A stretch of 64,000 bases of DNA, taken from Spinacia oleracea (Eukaryota; Streptophyta; Magnoliopsida; Caryophyllales; Amaranthaceae). The position numbers and the translations under genes are program-made. This document shows positions 37,801 to 48,925 of the stretch, piece by piece (the first letter of the stretch is position 1; the number at the start of each line of letters is the position of its first letter). The stretch spans positions 116,223,157 through 116,287,156 of the forward strand of contig NC_079492.1 of the NCBI RefSeq assembly GCF_020520425.1, written 5' to 3'. The notes beneath the pieces were generated by a model. That model saw only the letters and a list, made by a program, of their open reading frames with translations. It did not search any database and was not told the origin of the DNA.

Positions 37801-40800
37801 CTTGCTGAAGTGTCAAATGGCACTTAGGTACGAAACAAAAAATGAAGAGTAGAAGTAAGCTGCTCTAGGGAACGTGAACGAAGGAAGATAAAAATAATTA
37901 CACAAGGAAGGCTATAAAAAGAAACAATCAAGCTCTCAGTCTCTCACACATTAAAAGGCATCTGATGTCTTACTTACCTTTGCTATTCTTACCAACTTTT
38001 ACTTGATCATAGTGACACCAATAGTTTTATTCAAACAATTCAAGTTTGGAGTTAAATAAAAGAATACTTTTCCTCGTAAGCAAGTTAAAAAAGAATATTG
38101 TTACTAACCGTGAACAAATTACAACCTAAGCTTAGGTGAGGAGGACAAACCTTCTAGGAATGAGCCTCCTTCACCTCACTTAAGCACACAACAGTGAAGA
38201 GGCCTAAGCATAAGCGAAAAGAACTATGAAACAAAAATTACAAGCACAACAGAGCAGCAATCCAGCTCCTACCAACTGCAATAACTTTCTTTCCCAGTAT
38301 ACTAAGGACTATACTTTCTTTTTACTATATACTGTACATCTGAAATACTTCTTGAAATCTGTATAACTATGTTATTATACAAAGATTCACTGCACACTTC
38401 CAAATCTGATATACCGTAGCAGCCACCGTTACATACACAACCTTTCTCCGAAATCGAGTTCCGGATCCTCTGAATTCTGAAATGCTTATGATTCCATTTC
38501 ATAAAGTCAAAGAGATCTAGGCACCCATTGCTCACTTCAAAACACTCTGACTGTATATGCAGTAAAAGAACAAATGTGTGTATCCTCGTTGTCATCACAG
38601 ATTATACATTTATCCATATTAAAGTTTGCAGGTCTCTTGAGTCTTGATTTGGTATGCATCCGGTTCCACAGTGTGAGCCTATGTTAGGAACTGTGAGGCA
38701 ATTTTAAACCCCTTCACTCCACCTAACCTTATCAGCATCACACTTCAACATGATGTACACTTTCCTACTTGTATATACACGTAGGACAAAAGAAAGGTAC
38801 CCTAGTCCGTTTTTCCTAATAATAACATCGGACACTCGTAACTCTTATGTAAAATCAATTAAACTGTTGTACACCTTAAACTCTAGGATCTATAGACCGA
38901 GCCTCACACTCGTAACTCTAAGCGTCATAATCTTGTAAGTCTACCAAGCAACTTCTAAATTAGTCATTAAAAATGAGGTGTAATCTAATGTTTCATCAAA
39001 ATTGTGGGTACAAGTGTACCAGTACGGCAGTACCAGACACTCTCACTTGCACTCTCCAAAGTGCCCCTTATTGGACAATTGGATACCAAGTAGCAACACA
39101 TCTTGAATAGACAAATAAATAAACATCAGTTTAGTTTCTCTTCTTCCTAATTTTCTCTTGTTATTACAACGCCATGTGTGTTTGTATTCCTATGAATCAT
39201 ATCCATATGCATAGATGTATAAAGGAGTATACCCTCTTGGATACTATCCAATAAAATTCTGCTTGTCTATCAACAAGGAGTTCCACTCCTATCGTGGGGG
39301 TGTCCCCAGAGTGTCTCCGAACCCTAATAAGAAGTTGGATTTTATATTCTTAACTAGACCTGTGTACAATAAGTTTGATTGAGCATTACTGGCAAATAAA
39401 CTAAATCGCACTAATTTAACTTATTAAAACTGTAACTTTGAAAAGCAGCGTAATACACATGAGTATAAAAATTTACCGTCCTAATGCAGATATGACAAAA
39501 ATAACAAAGAGAGCAAGGGTCCTTACCTTTTCAATGCATCTTTGAGAAACTCCCGCTTGACATCAAAATGATAGCAAGTATGCTCTGCCTCTGTGTATGC
39601 ATTTGATGAACCTCCATGCTTGGACAAGTAACTATCATACTAAGGAAGGAAAAGTCAATTCATGGCAGAGAGATAATCATATGAACAACATACTTTGCAA
39701 CAATGCAAAATTTGAAACACAAAGGAATAACACAACTTTAGTTGCTTAATCGAAGAATTGAAAACCCATGAATAACTTCTAGTAGATCATACTTAAAACA
39801 AACATGTATATCATGTGACAACAATGTGATTAGTCCATCTTTGGGTGATGGCACACAGAAGAGTATGGATATCACAATGTTAATGTTCGCATCGTAAAAC
39901 AATTTGTCAACCATTAGCCATTTTCCAGCTAGCATATGCTACAATGAGATGGAAGTTCGAAAAATTTGATAGATTTCCTAAAACAGCAATAAACATAATA
40001 CATAACCACAAATTCAAGATTCCCCAAATATCCCATGAATCTCTGATTCTAAAATCACACCATCGTTCTATCGCTTTCTGACTCTCAGTTTTAGATGGAA
40101 GGAAATGTAGACGGTCAACCATTTCTCATTTATCAATTCTACAGTCAGCAAGCATGAGTTGAAGCCATCTCTGAGATAGTGAAGGCATTATTGGTGATGA
40201 TTAAGAACTTCGAACTCCCCATTAATTATTCAGTGTCCATCTGAATTTAAAGTTACCGCAATGAATGCTAGAACAAATGTAAAAAAGAGGTGTCCTTGCC
40301 GAACACCGACTAATGGATCACAAAGAAGTTTTAGTCTTGGAACACATACTACTTAATCTATCTAAAGATTCCTCCAACGAGATTCCTAAGATGACTAAAC
40401 AGCTAAGCTTTTGTGTCTTAACGAAGAAATGTTGGGCGTAAATCAACATCGGGATTGTAAGCTACCAACAACCAGAAACCGCAAGCATAAGGCACACATA
40501 GCCAAGCATACCTCATTTTCATCTGGAAATTCAGAACTACCCATGAACAGCATGTGCTCTACGAACAAAACAAACAAATATACAAAAATCAACAGCAGAA
40601 CATAATATTACATCTTTTTTCAAACTCAGCAACTAATACAAATATCATACCTAAGAAATGAGCAAGACCCTGTGCTTCATAAGGGTCTGAGAAGCTACCC
40701 ATCCCAACACAAACTGCTGCTGCTGCCTGCAACACAAAAAATGAACCATTTCAACCCACATTTTACCTATTAAGGTCCAATTCAATCCAATGTAATCCCA

Positions 40801-41179
40801 AATATACCTTCTTAGTTTGAGTTGCAGATTTCTTCCCCTTCCCCTTCCCCTTCCCCTTTTTACTCCCACCATCTTCATCCTCGTCATCATCTTTTTCATC
40901 ATCCTCATCTTCTTCATCTTCATCATCTTCATCATCGTCGTCTTCATCATCTTCATCATCATCCTCGTCGTCATCGTAATCATCGTCATCTTCGTCGTCG
41001 TCTTCATCGTCTTCCTCGGAATTAAGATTGCCGGGAGGAGGATAAATCTGAGGGTCGTGAACAAGCAAAGCAGAGAGACCATTCTGAAGTTGAAGATATC
41101 TGTATAACCGCCTATCATTGGGTGACTTCTTCACCAGATTATCCGACGAGAATGCCACACCTCCCGCCGACACCGTCAT
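27122..41179 (-). CDS. NRD1: Nardilysin-like M16 zinc metallopeptidase
   Basis: Nineteen exons, all phase-consistent with GT-AG: 40808-41179, 40651-40726, 40512-40558, 39527-39639, 37068-37141, 36869-36964, 36663-36782, 36337-36570, 35702-35850, 35418-35574, 34735-34887, 33575-33954, 33040-33189, 32707-32889, 31521-31724, 31289-31395, 30930-31083, 27757-27878, 27122-27365. The product is 1044 residues, about the size I recall for the Arabidopsis homologue. M16A peptidases cleave peptides, often at dibasic sites, inside a two-half clamshell. The inverted zinc motif HFLEH is at 147-151 (H147, E150 catalytic, H151), with third ligand E228 in VDSEF, spacing HxxEH-x76-E. An acidic Asp/Glu tract (about 55-105) followed by KGKGKGKGKK is the nardilysin hallmark separating it from insulysin. 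The start is ATG at 41177-41179 (MTVSAGG). The frame is open upstream only by TTG. No stop or frameshift. Intron 17 is 3 kb and transposon-bearing. Confidence 0.94.
28757..28825. repeat. (TA)n microsatellite, 69 bp
   Basis: About 34 uninterrupted TA units in intron 17 of the nardilysin-like gene; both strands read alike. Confidence 0.97.
28990..29115 (+). repeat. SINE-like short retroposon fragment
   Basis: The order GGGTCAATTGAAAACAAC, GGGGTAAGGTTGCATACACC, a GCTTCTTGCGGGGGC hairpin, and a tail of ATGATAATGATAATGATG is familiar to me from dispersed plant short repeats with TGA-rich tails. Target duplications and a pol III head are not visible, so it is a fragment. It lies in intron 17 of the nardilysin-like gene. 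Confidence 0.4.
29693..30687. mobile_element. Second PIF/Harbinger-like element, in nardilysin intron 17
   Basis: 995 bp flanked by TTA (29690-29692 and 30688-30690). The left end is GGGGCCGTTTGGTT; the right end read inward is GGGGGGCGTTTGGTTGGGGG. As in the copy at 23503-24266, AAAGGGAATG-type sequence follows the TIR. The middle holds GGTGGTGGGTCGGNGGTGTTG-like repeats and a long G run near 30511-30532. Non-coding. Confidence 0.8.
34127..34715 (+). mobile_element. Poly(A)-type retroposon in nardilysin intron 11
   Basis: 589 bp flanked by a perfect 13 bp duplication AGAAGGATGTCTA (34114-34126 and 34716-34728). It starts with a pyrimidine-rich leader ending CAAACCCTAGTCC and ends TTTATTAATGAATTGAC..ATCAAAAAAAGG, like the 3' end of a plant LINE. 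The duplication length and A-rich end indicate target-primed reverse transcription. An open frame of 116 codons (34338-34688) has no family I know. It may be a LINE-mobilised non-autonomous element or retrotransposed transcript. It lies opposite to the host gene's sense. Confidence 0.75.
35980..36178. repeat. Tandem duplication, two 99 bp units
   Basis: Units start at 35980 and 36079. Both read GATGGA-GGAAGA, AACAACAGAAAA, then GGAACAAAGAGTTGAAGC and ACTGGGAAGGAGAGAGCGAG, with only a few differences. The second ends in a G run. The pair sits in intron 8 of the nardilysin-like gene. Confidence 0.9.
40870..41022. repeat. Coding microsatellite for the acidic tract
   Basis: Irregular (CAT/CTT/CGT)n on plus, that is GAT/GAC/GAA codons on the sense strand of nardilysin exon 1, giving about 50 residues that are nearly all Asp or Glu. 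The adjoining plus-strand CCCCTTCCCCTTCCCC codes the KGKGKGKGKK run. Confidence 0.85.
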
Positions 41180-41652
41180 CTTTCGCCGCAACTTCAGACA
41201 AAACCCTACACAAAATCTGGGAATTCTGGCACTAATTTCAAGTGTGTAGCAGAAACAACACTTGGAAATGGTGAACGGTGTTAATTGTTCTCCTCACTGT
41301 TTCTTTCGCCGCTGCTGGACAGGATTTAGGTTGCTTCAAACAGAGGCCAGGCTGCGGCGTTAACCTTTCCTCCCTCCTAATTTCATGGAATAATTTCTGG
41401 GAAATTGGAAAAACAAAAGTATTGCATTTTTGTGAGTAAATAAAAGCAAAAAAAATGAAGGTGAAATAAATTAAACAAAAAAAATGAGTTTTAAATGAAT
41501 AAAAGTTGAATTTATTGAATAATTTGGTCCATTTAATATCAATTTATTTACCATGATACCATGTAAAAAAAATTGTGGCCAAAACAAAGGCGATGATTAG
41601 TCTTTCGATTTAAGTCTCGTATTCGAGTGCTTCTGACTGAGATAGTACGTTG
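41180..41652. other. Upstream region of the nardilysin-like gene
   Basis: It contains the promoter and leader of the minus-strand gene, with pyrimidine-rich leader-like sequence next to the ATG. No clear TATA box or repeat is visible. Confidence 0.4.
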
Positions 41653-42209
41653 TAGGGGTGAGTACAACAGGGTACCCTGTTAAAATTCCAGGAACCGGAA
41701 CCTGTTGCAACAGATTCCATAAAATGAGAACCGGAACCTATTGCAACAGGTTCCTGAAAATAAGAACCGGAACCGGAACCTGTTGCAACAGGTTCCGATT
41801 CAGGGTACCCTGTTATTTTAAAATTTTAAATAAAGTATTGATATTTTATTGAAAAACTATATACTTTATGGTTCGGGCTTTAATTGTTTTATAGTTTGGG
41901 CTTAAATTGTAATTCTATATTTATGTTTTCCAATAATTAGCTTGGATTGTTTTATATTTTGGGCATATGAAACATTTTTATATGGCCTGGTTCCTTATTT
42001 TGGGTACTCCATGTTAGAATTAGTGTGTACAAGGTACCCAATAGGGTACCCGTTTCCAAAATTGAGAACCAACCGGAACCTGTTGCAACAGGTTCCCAAA
42101 TTTGTTACCCGAAACCGGAACCTGCACAACAGGTTCCGGTTCCGGAACCGCAGGTTCTTAACAGATTCCGGTTCCGATTCAGGGTACCCTGACTTTTTGC
42201 TCACCCCTA
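41653..42209. mobile_element. hAT-type element built from palindromic repeats
   Basis: 557 bp with TIRs TAGGGGTGAG..CTCACCCCTA and a perfect 8 bp flanking duplication GTACGTTG (41645-41652 and 42210-42217). Both arms consist of repeats of a palindrome with core CCTGTTGCAACAGG, extended by GGAA/TTCC, five copies in all. CAGGGTACCCTG motifs lie near each end. The central 190 bp is AT-rich. No transposase, so it is mobilised in trans if at all. Confidence 0.9.
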
Positions 42210-42334
42210 GTACGTTGCATCTTCTTTATCCGTGACCTCTTGGGCTAGCATTACCCCAACCTCTGAATTGGTAGTTGTAATATAGAGTCGAAGTGGGATG
42301 CCTGGAATAGTTGGCTTTAGAACCGATGGATTTG

Positions 42335-42364
42335 CACTACTACATTTCTAACCAAATGCAACGG
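42335..42364 (+). mobile_element. Terminus of a CACTA (En/Spm) transposon
   Basis: CACTACTACATTTCTAACC followed by AAATGCAACGG is the type of end seen in plant CACTA elements. The sub-terminal motif GCAACGG recurs on the other side of the retrotransposon at 53207-53400. The element was therefore split by the insertion at 42365. Its far terminus is not visible in the window. Confidence 0.65.
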
Positions 42365-42840
42365 TGTAGACACCTACTTTTGTCCCCATTCCCGAAAGGG
42401 AAGGTTCGATGATGAGAACATAAATCTCCACTTGACAACGCATCTCCTATAAAATAACGAATCTCAATCACCCTTTTCATTTCACCCGAAACCTGCTATT
42501 TATAGAAACCTGCTATTTATGGAAACCTGCTAAAAATAGTAACTGCCGTAATGGGCAGTTGTTAAAAGTGGCAAGTCATAAAAGATAGAAACCTGTCAGA
42601 ATTAGGTGTTGCACTCCAACATAAATCCTAAATGAGATAGAAGTTGCGAGAGAATCTTATTCCTAATACGATTCGAAAATAAGAGTTACGTATTAAATTA
42701 AAATCCTAACGAGCCTAGAGTTCGTAGCGGGCCCAGACGCATTCCGTCATAAAATTAATACGCACTAAAAGACTCGATTAAGTCTCACGCACTCCGGATT
42801 CTAAGAGTCCGAATCTGACAAAGAAACGCCCCAGACCCTA

Positions 42841-42900
42841 TTTTCAACGCCTGGCCCTGGGCGCCGAAATCTTCGGCGCCCAGCCCTGGGCGCTGAAATT
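42841..42900. repeat. Double GC palindrome, copy 1 (5' LTR)
   Basis: TTTTCAACGCCTGGCCCTGG then GCGCCGAAATCTTCGGCGCC then CAGCCCTGGGCGCTGAAA. It lies about 75 bp ahead of the LTR TATA box, in U3. Confidence 0.9.
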
Positions 42901-42973
42901 ACCTGGGACGTGTTCTTTCCTAATTCCTCGTGGATTAGAGTTCTACAATTCTATCTTTCCACGAACTCTTTTC

Positions 42974-42981
42974 TATAAATA
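42974..42981 (+). promoter_or_regulatory. LTR TATA box
   Basis: TATAAATA in CTATAAATATAGCCCC, conserved at 52349-52356 in the 3' LTR and as TATTTATA (minus strand) at 57367-57374 in the related LTR. It is the likely promoter of the genomic transcript. Confidence 0.7.
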
Positions 42982-43832
42982 TAGCCCCAAGTTCGACGTG
43001 AAAAACGGACACAATTCATATTCTGAGTATTGACTCCAACCCCCAAGCCTAAGCCTCACGCTGCGAAATTGATCACGCGTTCTGTCGCAGTCGATCCAAA
43101 AATCAAACAGAACGTATCCTGTCCCGTAACTTGAGATTCGTTAAATAAAAGGAGAAATAACAAAGTCAAAGTGGTTAGTTTTCTGAGAACCGTGACGCAC
43201 CTCTCAAGGGTGCGTCGTAATGTGTCCCTTTTCCATGATTTAATTGTTTTCCTCGCCCTTTTATGAACTGTTAAACTAATTAAATCTGATTGTTCTATCA
43301 CGCCTAATAAAGATAATATTTTTGGGAAATTGGATTATCATGCTAGGTCCCTTAATACAATCTAAATCAGATAATCGCGCTCGATCTAGTATTATATGTT
43401 GCATATTGTTAAAATCAACTCAGATTAGTTTAATAGTTAACGCATGTCCCTTCAATTATTTATGCTGAGCTAGTAAGGATATCCTGCCTCTGGAGTTATC
43501 GACGAGCGAGTACTCCTCTCGGTAGTTACAGTCCCCCGAACCCTCAATCTCTACCTTGCGGGTGTATGTTGAGAGATCCCCACACCAGGGATCACAAGGG
43601 AACCTACGGCCGTCGTGGTCAAACATAATTGCACTCCCTTTATGTCACGATAACCGGGTTTTGTCAGTTTTTCTCATTGTCGTTAAAAACTGAATGGCGA
43701 CTCCTATATTACTAGTCAATTGGGTGTAAACTCACAGGAAATCCAATTACACTTGATTTGACAAAAAGAAACGTCACACCCACGAGGGACGAGGTCATGC
43801 ATCAGCCTCGTGCTTTTTCGACCCCCTCACAG

Positions 43833-43850
43833 TGGCGACTCCGCTGGGGA
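43833..43850 (+). other. Primer binding site (TGGCGACTCC type)
   Basis: TGGCGACTCCGCTGGGGA begins two bases after the LTR end. As I recall, this site, complementary to a tRNA-Arg 3' end, is used by Ogre/Tat elements. The minus-strand relative has the same site with one change. Confidence 0.8.
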
Positions 43851-44616
43851 TAGTGAAGGAAATACTCGTGCTTGTAGGTAATCAAAATAGCCGAAGGGTG
43901 AAACGATCCTACCCCGCGTTTATTTCCCCATCAAGTTGGGACGACCTGAAAATCAGCATATTAATGTGAACGGACAGAACCGCATAACGAATCTTGGCTC
44001 CCTCAGGGAGTTTGGACTAAGGATACTCATCTCCAACCGGGGGGTGCATACGCTTCGAATGTTGTCAACTCGGCACTTTCGCTAGTAGTTCACCCGTCCC
44101 AAACCCAATCGCTCGCCCATTAGGTCCCTCTCATTGGTGCATGCCCCCTTGGCTTACATCGTGATTGGCCTCTTGGGCGAAATTCGTCTGTTGAAGGCAC
44201 TACCTCGACCGGGGCATGTGTTGGATCTGCGATAGAAGCGGTACCAAGCCAGGCGCAAATACTACCCATAGAAGCCTATCATAAACTACATGACATATTA
44301 TTATTTTGCCTCATGATGTAATGTTAGTTATGTGTAGCGAATTATGTGATTGTGTGTGACAAATAATGCTAGGAAACCAATGACCTTAAAAATTGCCCAA
44401 ACATTCATAAACCAATTGGCCAAAGAGTTATACCAAAATACTTGTTCCGCAAACCCGAACGATCGCCACAAAAATAAGCGACGCTCGGGATGACCGGTAA
44501 CGAATCCCACAAACGCTGCACAACGCGTAAAGGACGTTATAAGGCAAGCACGCAAAATTAAAGTCGCAATAACAAAAGTAGACACAAATAGAAAACGAGA
44601 ACCAGCCAGGGACGCA

Positions 44617-44674
44617 TTTTCAACGCCCCCGGCTGGGCGCCAAAATTTCTCACGCCCTACGCTGGGCGCTGAAG
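44617..44674. repeat. Double GC palindrome, copy 2
   Basis: TTTCAACGCCCCCGGCTGGG, CGCCAAAATTTCTCACGCCC, TACGCTGGGCGCTGAAG. In the leader/gag-equivalent part of the plus-strand element. Confidence 0.85.
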
Positions 44675-46835
44675 TTGCTGCCTGGCCTTTTGGTCAGGCA
44701 CAACAGCCTCGGTGCCCGCGCATAAAAAAATACGTAGCAGTAAAAGAAAATTCGTGAAAATTGCTGCGAGGGCGTATGAAAAGGCACTCGATTCTAAAAA
44801 CGACTTATAAAAAATAAATAACTCTTTGTGTCGTTGTTAGGCCTCCTACGACGACAATGTTCGGCACCAAAACCGAGCATGCTAATAACCTTGGATGTCA
44901 CATGGGCAAAGTATTCAAAAAATGATGTTCGAATAAAGTTTTCAAAGAAAAAAATAATGTTCAAATGAAAAATAAGTAAATCCGAGTCTAGACTAGGCTA
45001 TGCCAAAGTACAATCTAAATCCTAAGTCTTAGTTGTCTTATCCATAGAATCGGTCCTAATGCTTGGTGTCGTTCTGCAAGTTAAAAGGTTAAACCATATT
45101 GAGTCTCCCTTCCTAACATTTAAATCAATAAGCACCCATATGTAATTGTCATCCCTTGCTAAGAATCTACGGCCTCAATACTCTCTCTCACCAACAAGAA
45201 GAATATATTATAGTATTTGCAAAGTGGAAACAGTCACATTCTGAAAATCATTCCCCCATAGTCGCACAACCCCCAAAGTGAGCCTAAGGTGTCAATACCA
45301 TTAGCAAAAATTAATGGCCTCAAGGCTTATGATCACATTGGGTCACGACTATCATAGTCCTCTCGAGCCACTCGCTCCTTTAAATACTCCTAAGTACGGA
45401 CTAAAAGATTTTCCATGAATGCAACATGACCAACCATGAAAATACCCAAATCGGCATACCATAAGGCTACCATTGGGGTAAAGCAATACACGCTAAGAGG
45501 GAAGCCGCACTAATGATTCTAGTCTCGCAAAAATAAAAATTCGATCTCCCCAACTAACTACCTTGCCAACATTAAGCAAAATGGCGCATGACAAATGAAC
45601 ACCCAAGGGTTAAAATCTAAAGTGTCAACCAACGAAAGTTATGGTCCAATTAGCCTAAGTCTGAAAGTTGCTTGGTCAAGTATTATAGGCTTACGCCACG
45701 TCATTATTTTGAGTCTAGGCCACCTCCTTGTATTCCTACACGGGTTATAATCAGAAAAATTAATTAAAGTTCGAGTCTAAATCACAACTTCCAATTAATC
45801 CCAGAAACTGGAATCTGAAAAGAAGCAAAAAAAGTTATTTTCGATGCAATTCTTTCGTTAAATTTCAATAAGGTAAAAACAAGATTTCGAATCTACGCTA
45901 TTTGCACATTTTAAGAAACGACTAAATACGCTTGCAAAGTAAGACAATTTAAAGGTCTACCCTAGGCCTACTAAAGCTAAAGGTCCACCCTAGGCCTACT
46001 AAAGTTAAAGGTCCACTATAGGCCTACCAAACGAGGCTCACTCAGTCTCGCCTCGTGACTCAAAGACCACAACCATCTACCTTTTAGCCCAAATAAAAAA
46101 AATTGGGGAGAAATCCCAAGCAAAAGAGAAAATAGAAAGAGAAAAGGGAGAGCGAAGAGAGCGAGCCATGAAATACTTAGCCCGTACCTCCCAAAGTGCG
46201 AAATTTACCCAAGTAAACGAAGGGAAAGAATTGAGTCAACCAATCCAAATCATGCCACAAAAACTACATAAGGTTCTACGATGTCTACCCTTTCCAATCC
46301 TTATGTTCTTAGACACCTTCGCTCTGGGGCCCTTGTTCAGCTCATTTAACCCATCCATGTTCTCATTGCCATAACCCAAGAAACCATTACCTCGACTCTT
46401 GTTCTTGAACTTGTTGTCAACTGCAAACCACGTACGGCCATTGACACGTGCGTCATACCCATTATTACACCACCGTTAGCATAATGACCATATAAATTGT
46501 TTGAATACATCCTGATTGAGCCGTCCCCATGCTACTCATTGGCCTTGGTTGATGTAAACTCATGACACTAGCTCGAGGCTGCAAATTGTGAGTCCTAGCA
46601 AATATAATCCTCATGCTTGACCAATACCTATACAAATTATCCTATCTCATTCAACCCATCTTTCAAGCCGTCTCGAGTCACGAATATAAAAAAGAAGACA
46701 AATGAAAAGTACATTCTACACTTAACGTAAAAAAAAAAAAAAAAAAAAAAGCAAACTTTGCAAAGCGCCTTTAAAAGTTCGTCTAAAAAGAAAAAGAAGC
46801 ATTTAGCGCACCAAAAAAGATCCGCCCAGAAAACA

Positions 46836-46892
46836 TTTTCAGCGCCCACATCTGGGCGCCGAAATCTTTAACGCCCAAGCCTGGGCGCTGAA
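46836..46892. repeat. Double GC palindrome, copy 3
   Basis: TTTTCAGCGCCCACATCTGG, GCGCCGAAATCTTTAACGCC, CAAGCCTGGGCGCTGAA. It is followed by TCTCTCTGCTTGCCAAATTT, as is copy 4. Its reverse counterpart is copy 10 at 62345-62404. Confidence 0.9.
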
Positions 46893-48870
46893 TCTCTCTG
46901 CTTGCCAAATTTTGTCCAGAAGTGCTCGTCATTTTATCCGCACATGCACGGAAAAATAACGAACACTTGGGGGGTACAACACGTATTCAGATATACGTAC
47001 CAAAAAACACATGAAAAGATTTTTGTGCAAATACATGTACTTAAAAAATAAAACAAATTTTTGGCTTACGGCAAAGCAGCAGATTAAAATAATAATAAAC
47101 TTCACTTATTCTACCGTTTCAAATAATATGTTTCCACCTCAGAACGTACTTGTATAAAATCGGCATTCTAAGAAACCATTTTCTGGCTAAGAACTACGCA
47201 AGACCTGATTCCAAATTAAATCTATTTAAGGCGGATACGTAGGCAATCCATGATTCGGTCCAACCAATTTGCAAAAATATTAAAGCCTATAGAAAAACAA
47301 GAATAAAAAATAGAAGTCCCTTATTGAAATTTAATTACTTGCAACCCAAGTCGAAAGAAAAAGTCAAAGGAAGAATCCAAGTCATCAAGATGCCAAAACG
47401 AGCACACATCGAAAAATAATAAGGGCACGTACCCTTGCTAGAAGGAGCACTCACACTCCTAGGCACTTAGCCAAGACTCAAAAGATCGATTTGCCTCAAT
47501 TGAATGGGGGCTAGCGCAAGCGTCCATGACCTCTAAAGTACTCGACTTGACCCTCCCTAAAGCGAACTAACTCACCTAAAGACCTTCTTTCACCACTAGA
47601 CACAGTCATAATCGCCAACAAGTAGTAAAGGCAGTAAAGCTTACAATAAAGAGGATTGTCCTACGGCATCGCCCCATCGTTCCTTCGAACTCAGGGCACC
47701 CGTTCATAGTAATTCAAATGCTTGCGAATCTCCTTTGAAAAAAAAAAATCAGACATTGTCAATAGGACTTGGCACTTAACCAAGGCTCACCCTACTCAGA
47801 CATATGACACGGGCATCTAAAATCGAAATCTAAAAGCATCATTAATGGGAAGACATAATAGCAACTGGGGGCTAAAAAAATTGAAATGAAAGAGTTAGGG
47901 AAGGAACTAAGCATACCTTGACCTTTTGTGCAGACATACACCAAGTAAATCTAAGTCAGTTTGAAAACGGTTTATATTCCCGCAATTCTGGAAAAGATGG
48001 CCCTAAAAGCCTAAAGCATATGCCACACGGGCACAAGTAATATCTTGACGCCTGCACCCTGGCTTCCAGCAAATCCTTAGACAGCATTCCAAAAATCGTA
48101 ACAGTATTTTGATTCACTCATGTAATCCTGTACGAACCCTTCTATAAGTCAACCTACTTAGGACACCTCGGATTGTACACAGTAGGACTCGGACTTCAAA
48201 TAATTTTCAAAGACTTCTTCGAACATAATAAAGTATCGTTGGTTTAAGCTAAGTATATCTCGATGTTGCAAGTGAGTCAAAAGATTTCCAAGTATGATTA
48301 TGGGTAAAGAAAGGCACCTACCTTTCGGTCAAGGCATACTTCAACATGAGACTACCTTGACCATGGCAATGTCGCACAATACGACATTTGCAAGAGAAGT
48401 AGCAAATCACTACTCGAACGTACCTCGCACTAAACGAGTCTGGTTTAAACTATTCATGATCCATGTCACCATGAATGCATAAAAACGTATGCCAAGCATT
48501 ATAGCACCAAGCCAATCCCGTAGCTACAATTGGGGGCTTGAGAAAAACACTCTAAAAATGCCCGAAATGACGATTTTATCGCAAATTCTCGACGCTAATG
48601 TTATACACACGTCATAGGGGCATAATCCTGAGGCCAATCGTGTAAAACGAAGCTTAGAATGGCTACAAACCCTCCCAAATTCTAAGCACTACTTAGGATA
48701 TACAAAGTCACCCCACTAACAAGGGTAACTGAAAATCGCGAGTCACCAAAACTCCGATCCAACTACTGCACATAACGATCGCCCTACAAGCGCCCGTTAC
48801 ACAGTCTACGTCGTTCCAAAGCAAAAGAGAAAGAGAAATCAAAGACAAAAACTGTCTGCCCAGAAATCAT

Positions 48871-48925
48871 TTTCAACGCCCAGAGCTGGGCGCCGATATC
48901 TTTAACGCCCCAGCCTGGGCGCTGA
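48871..48925. repeat. Double GC palindrome, copy 4
   Basis: TTTCAACGCCCAGAGCTGGG, CGCCGATATCTTTAACGCCC, CAGCCTGGGCGCTGAA. Framed by GCCCAGAAATCA before and TTTGCTTGCCAAATTTTGCC after. Confidence 0.9.

Larger units (their letters stand above)
42365..43831 (+). mobile_element. 5' LTR of plus-strand Tat/Ogre-type element
   Basis: 1467 bp, from TGTAGACACCTACTTTTG to GACCCCCTCACA, repeated at 51748-53206 with about a dozen substitutions and one 8 bp deletion there. A double GC palindrome lies at 42841-42900 and the TATA box at 42974. The left flank AACGG compares with ATCGG after the 3' LTR, a 4-of-5 match. Confidence 0.93.

Noticed and set aside
40817..41107. Plus-strand open frames rich in Ile/Phe or His opposite nardilysin exon 1
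   Set aside because: They are the reverse complement of the acidic-codon repeat; the minus-strand frame fits the peptidase gene.
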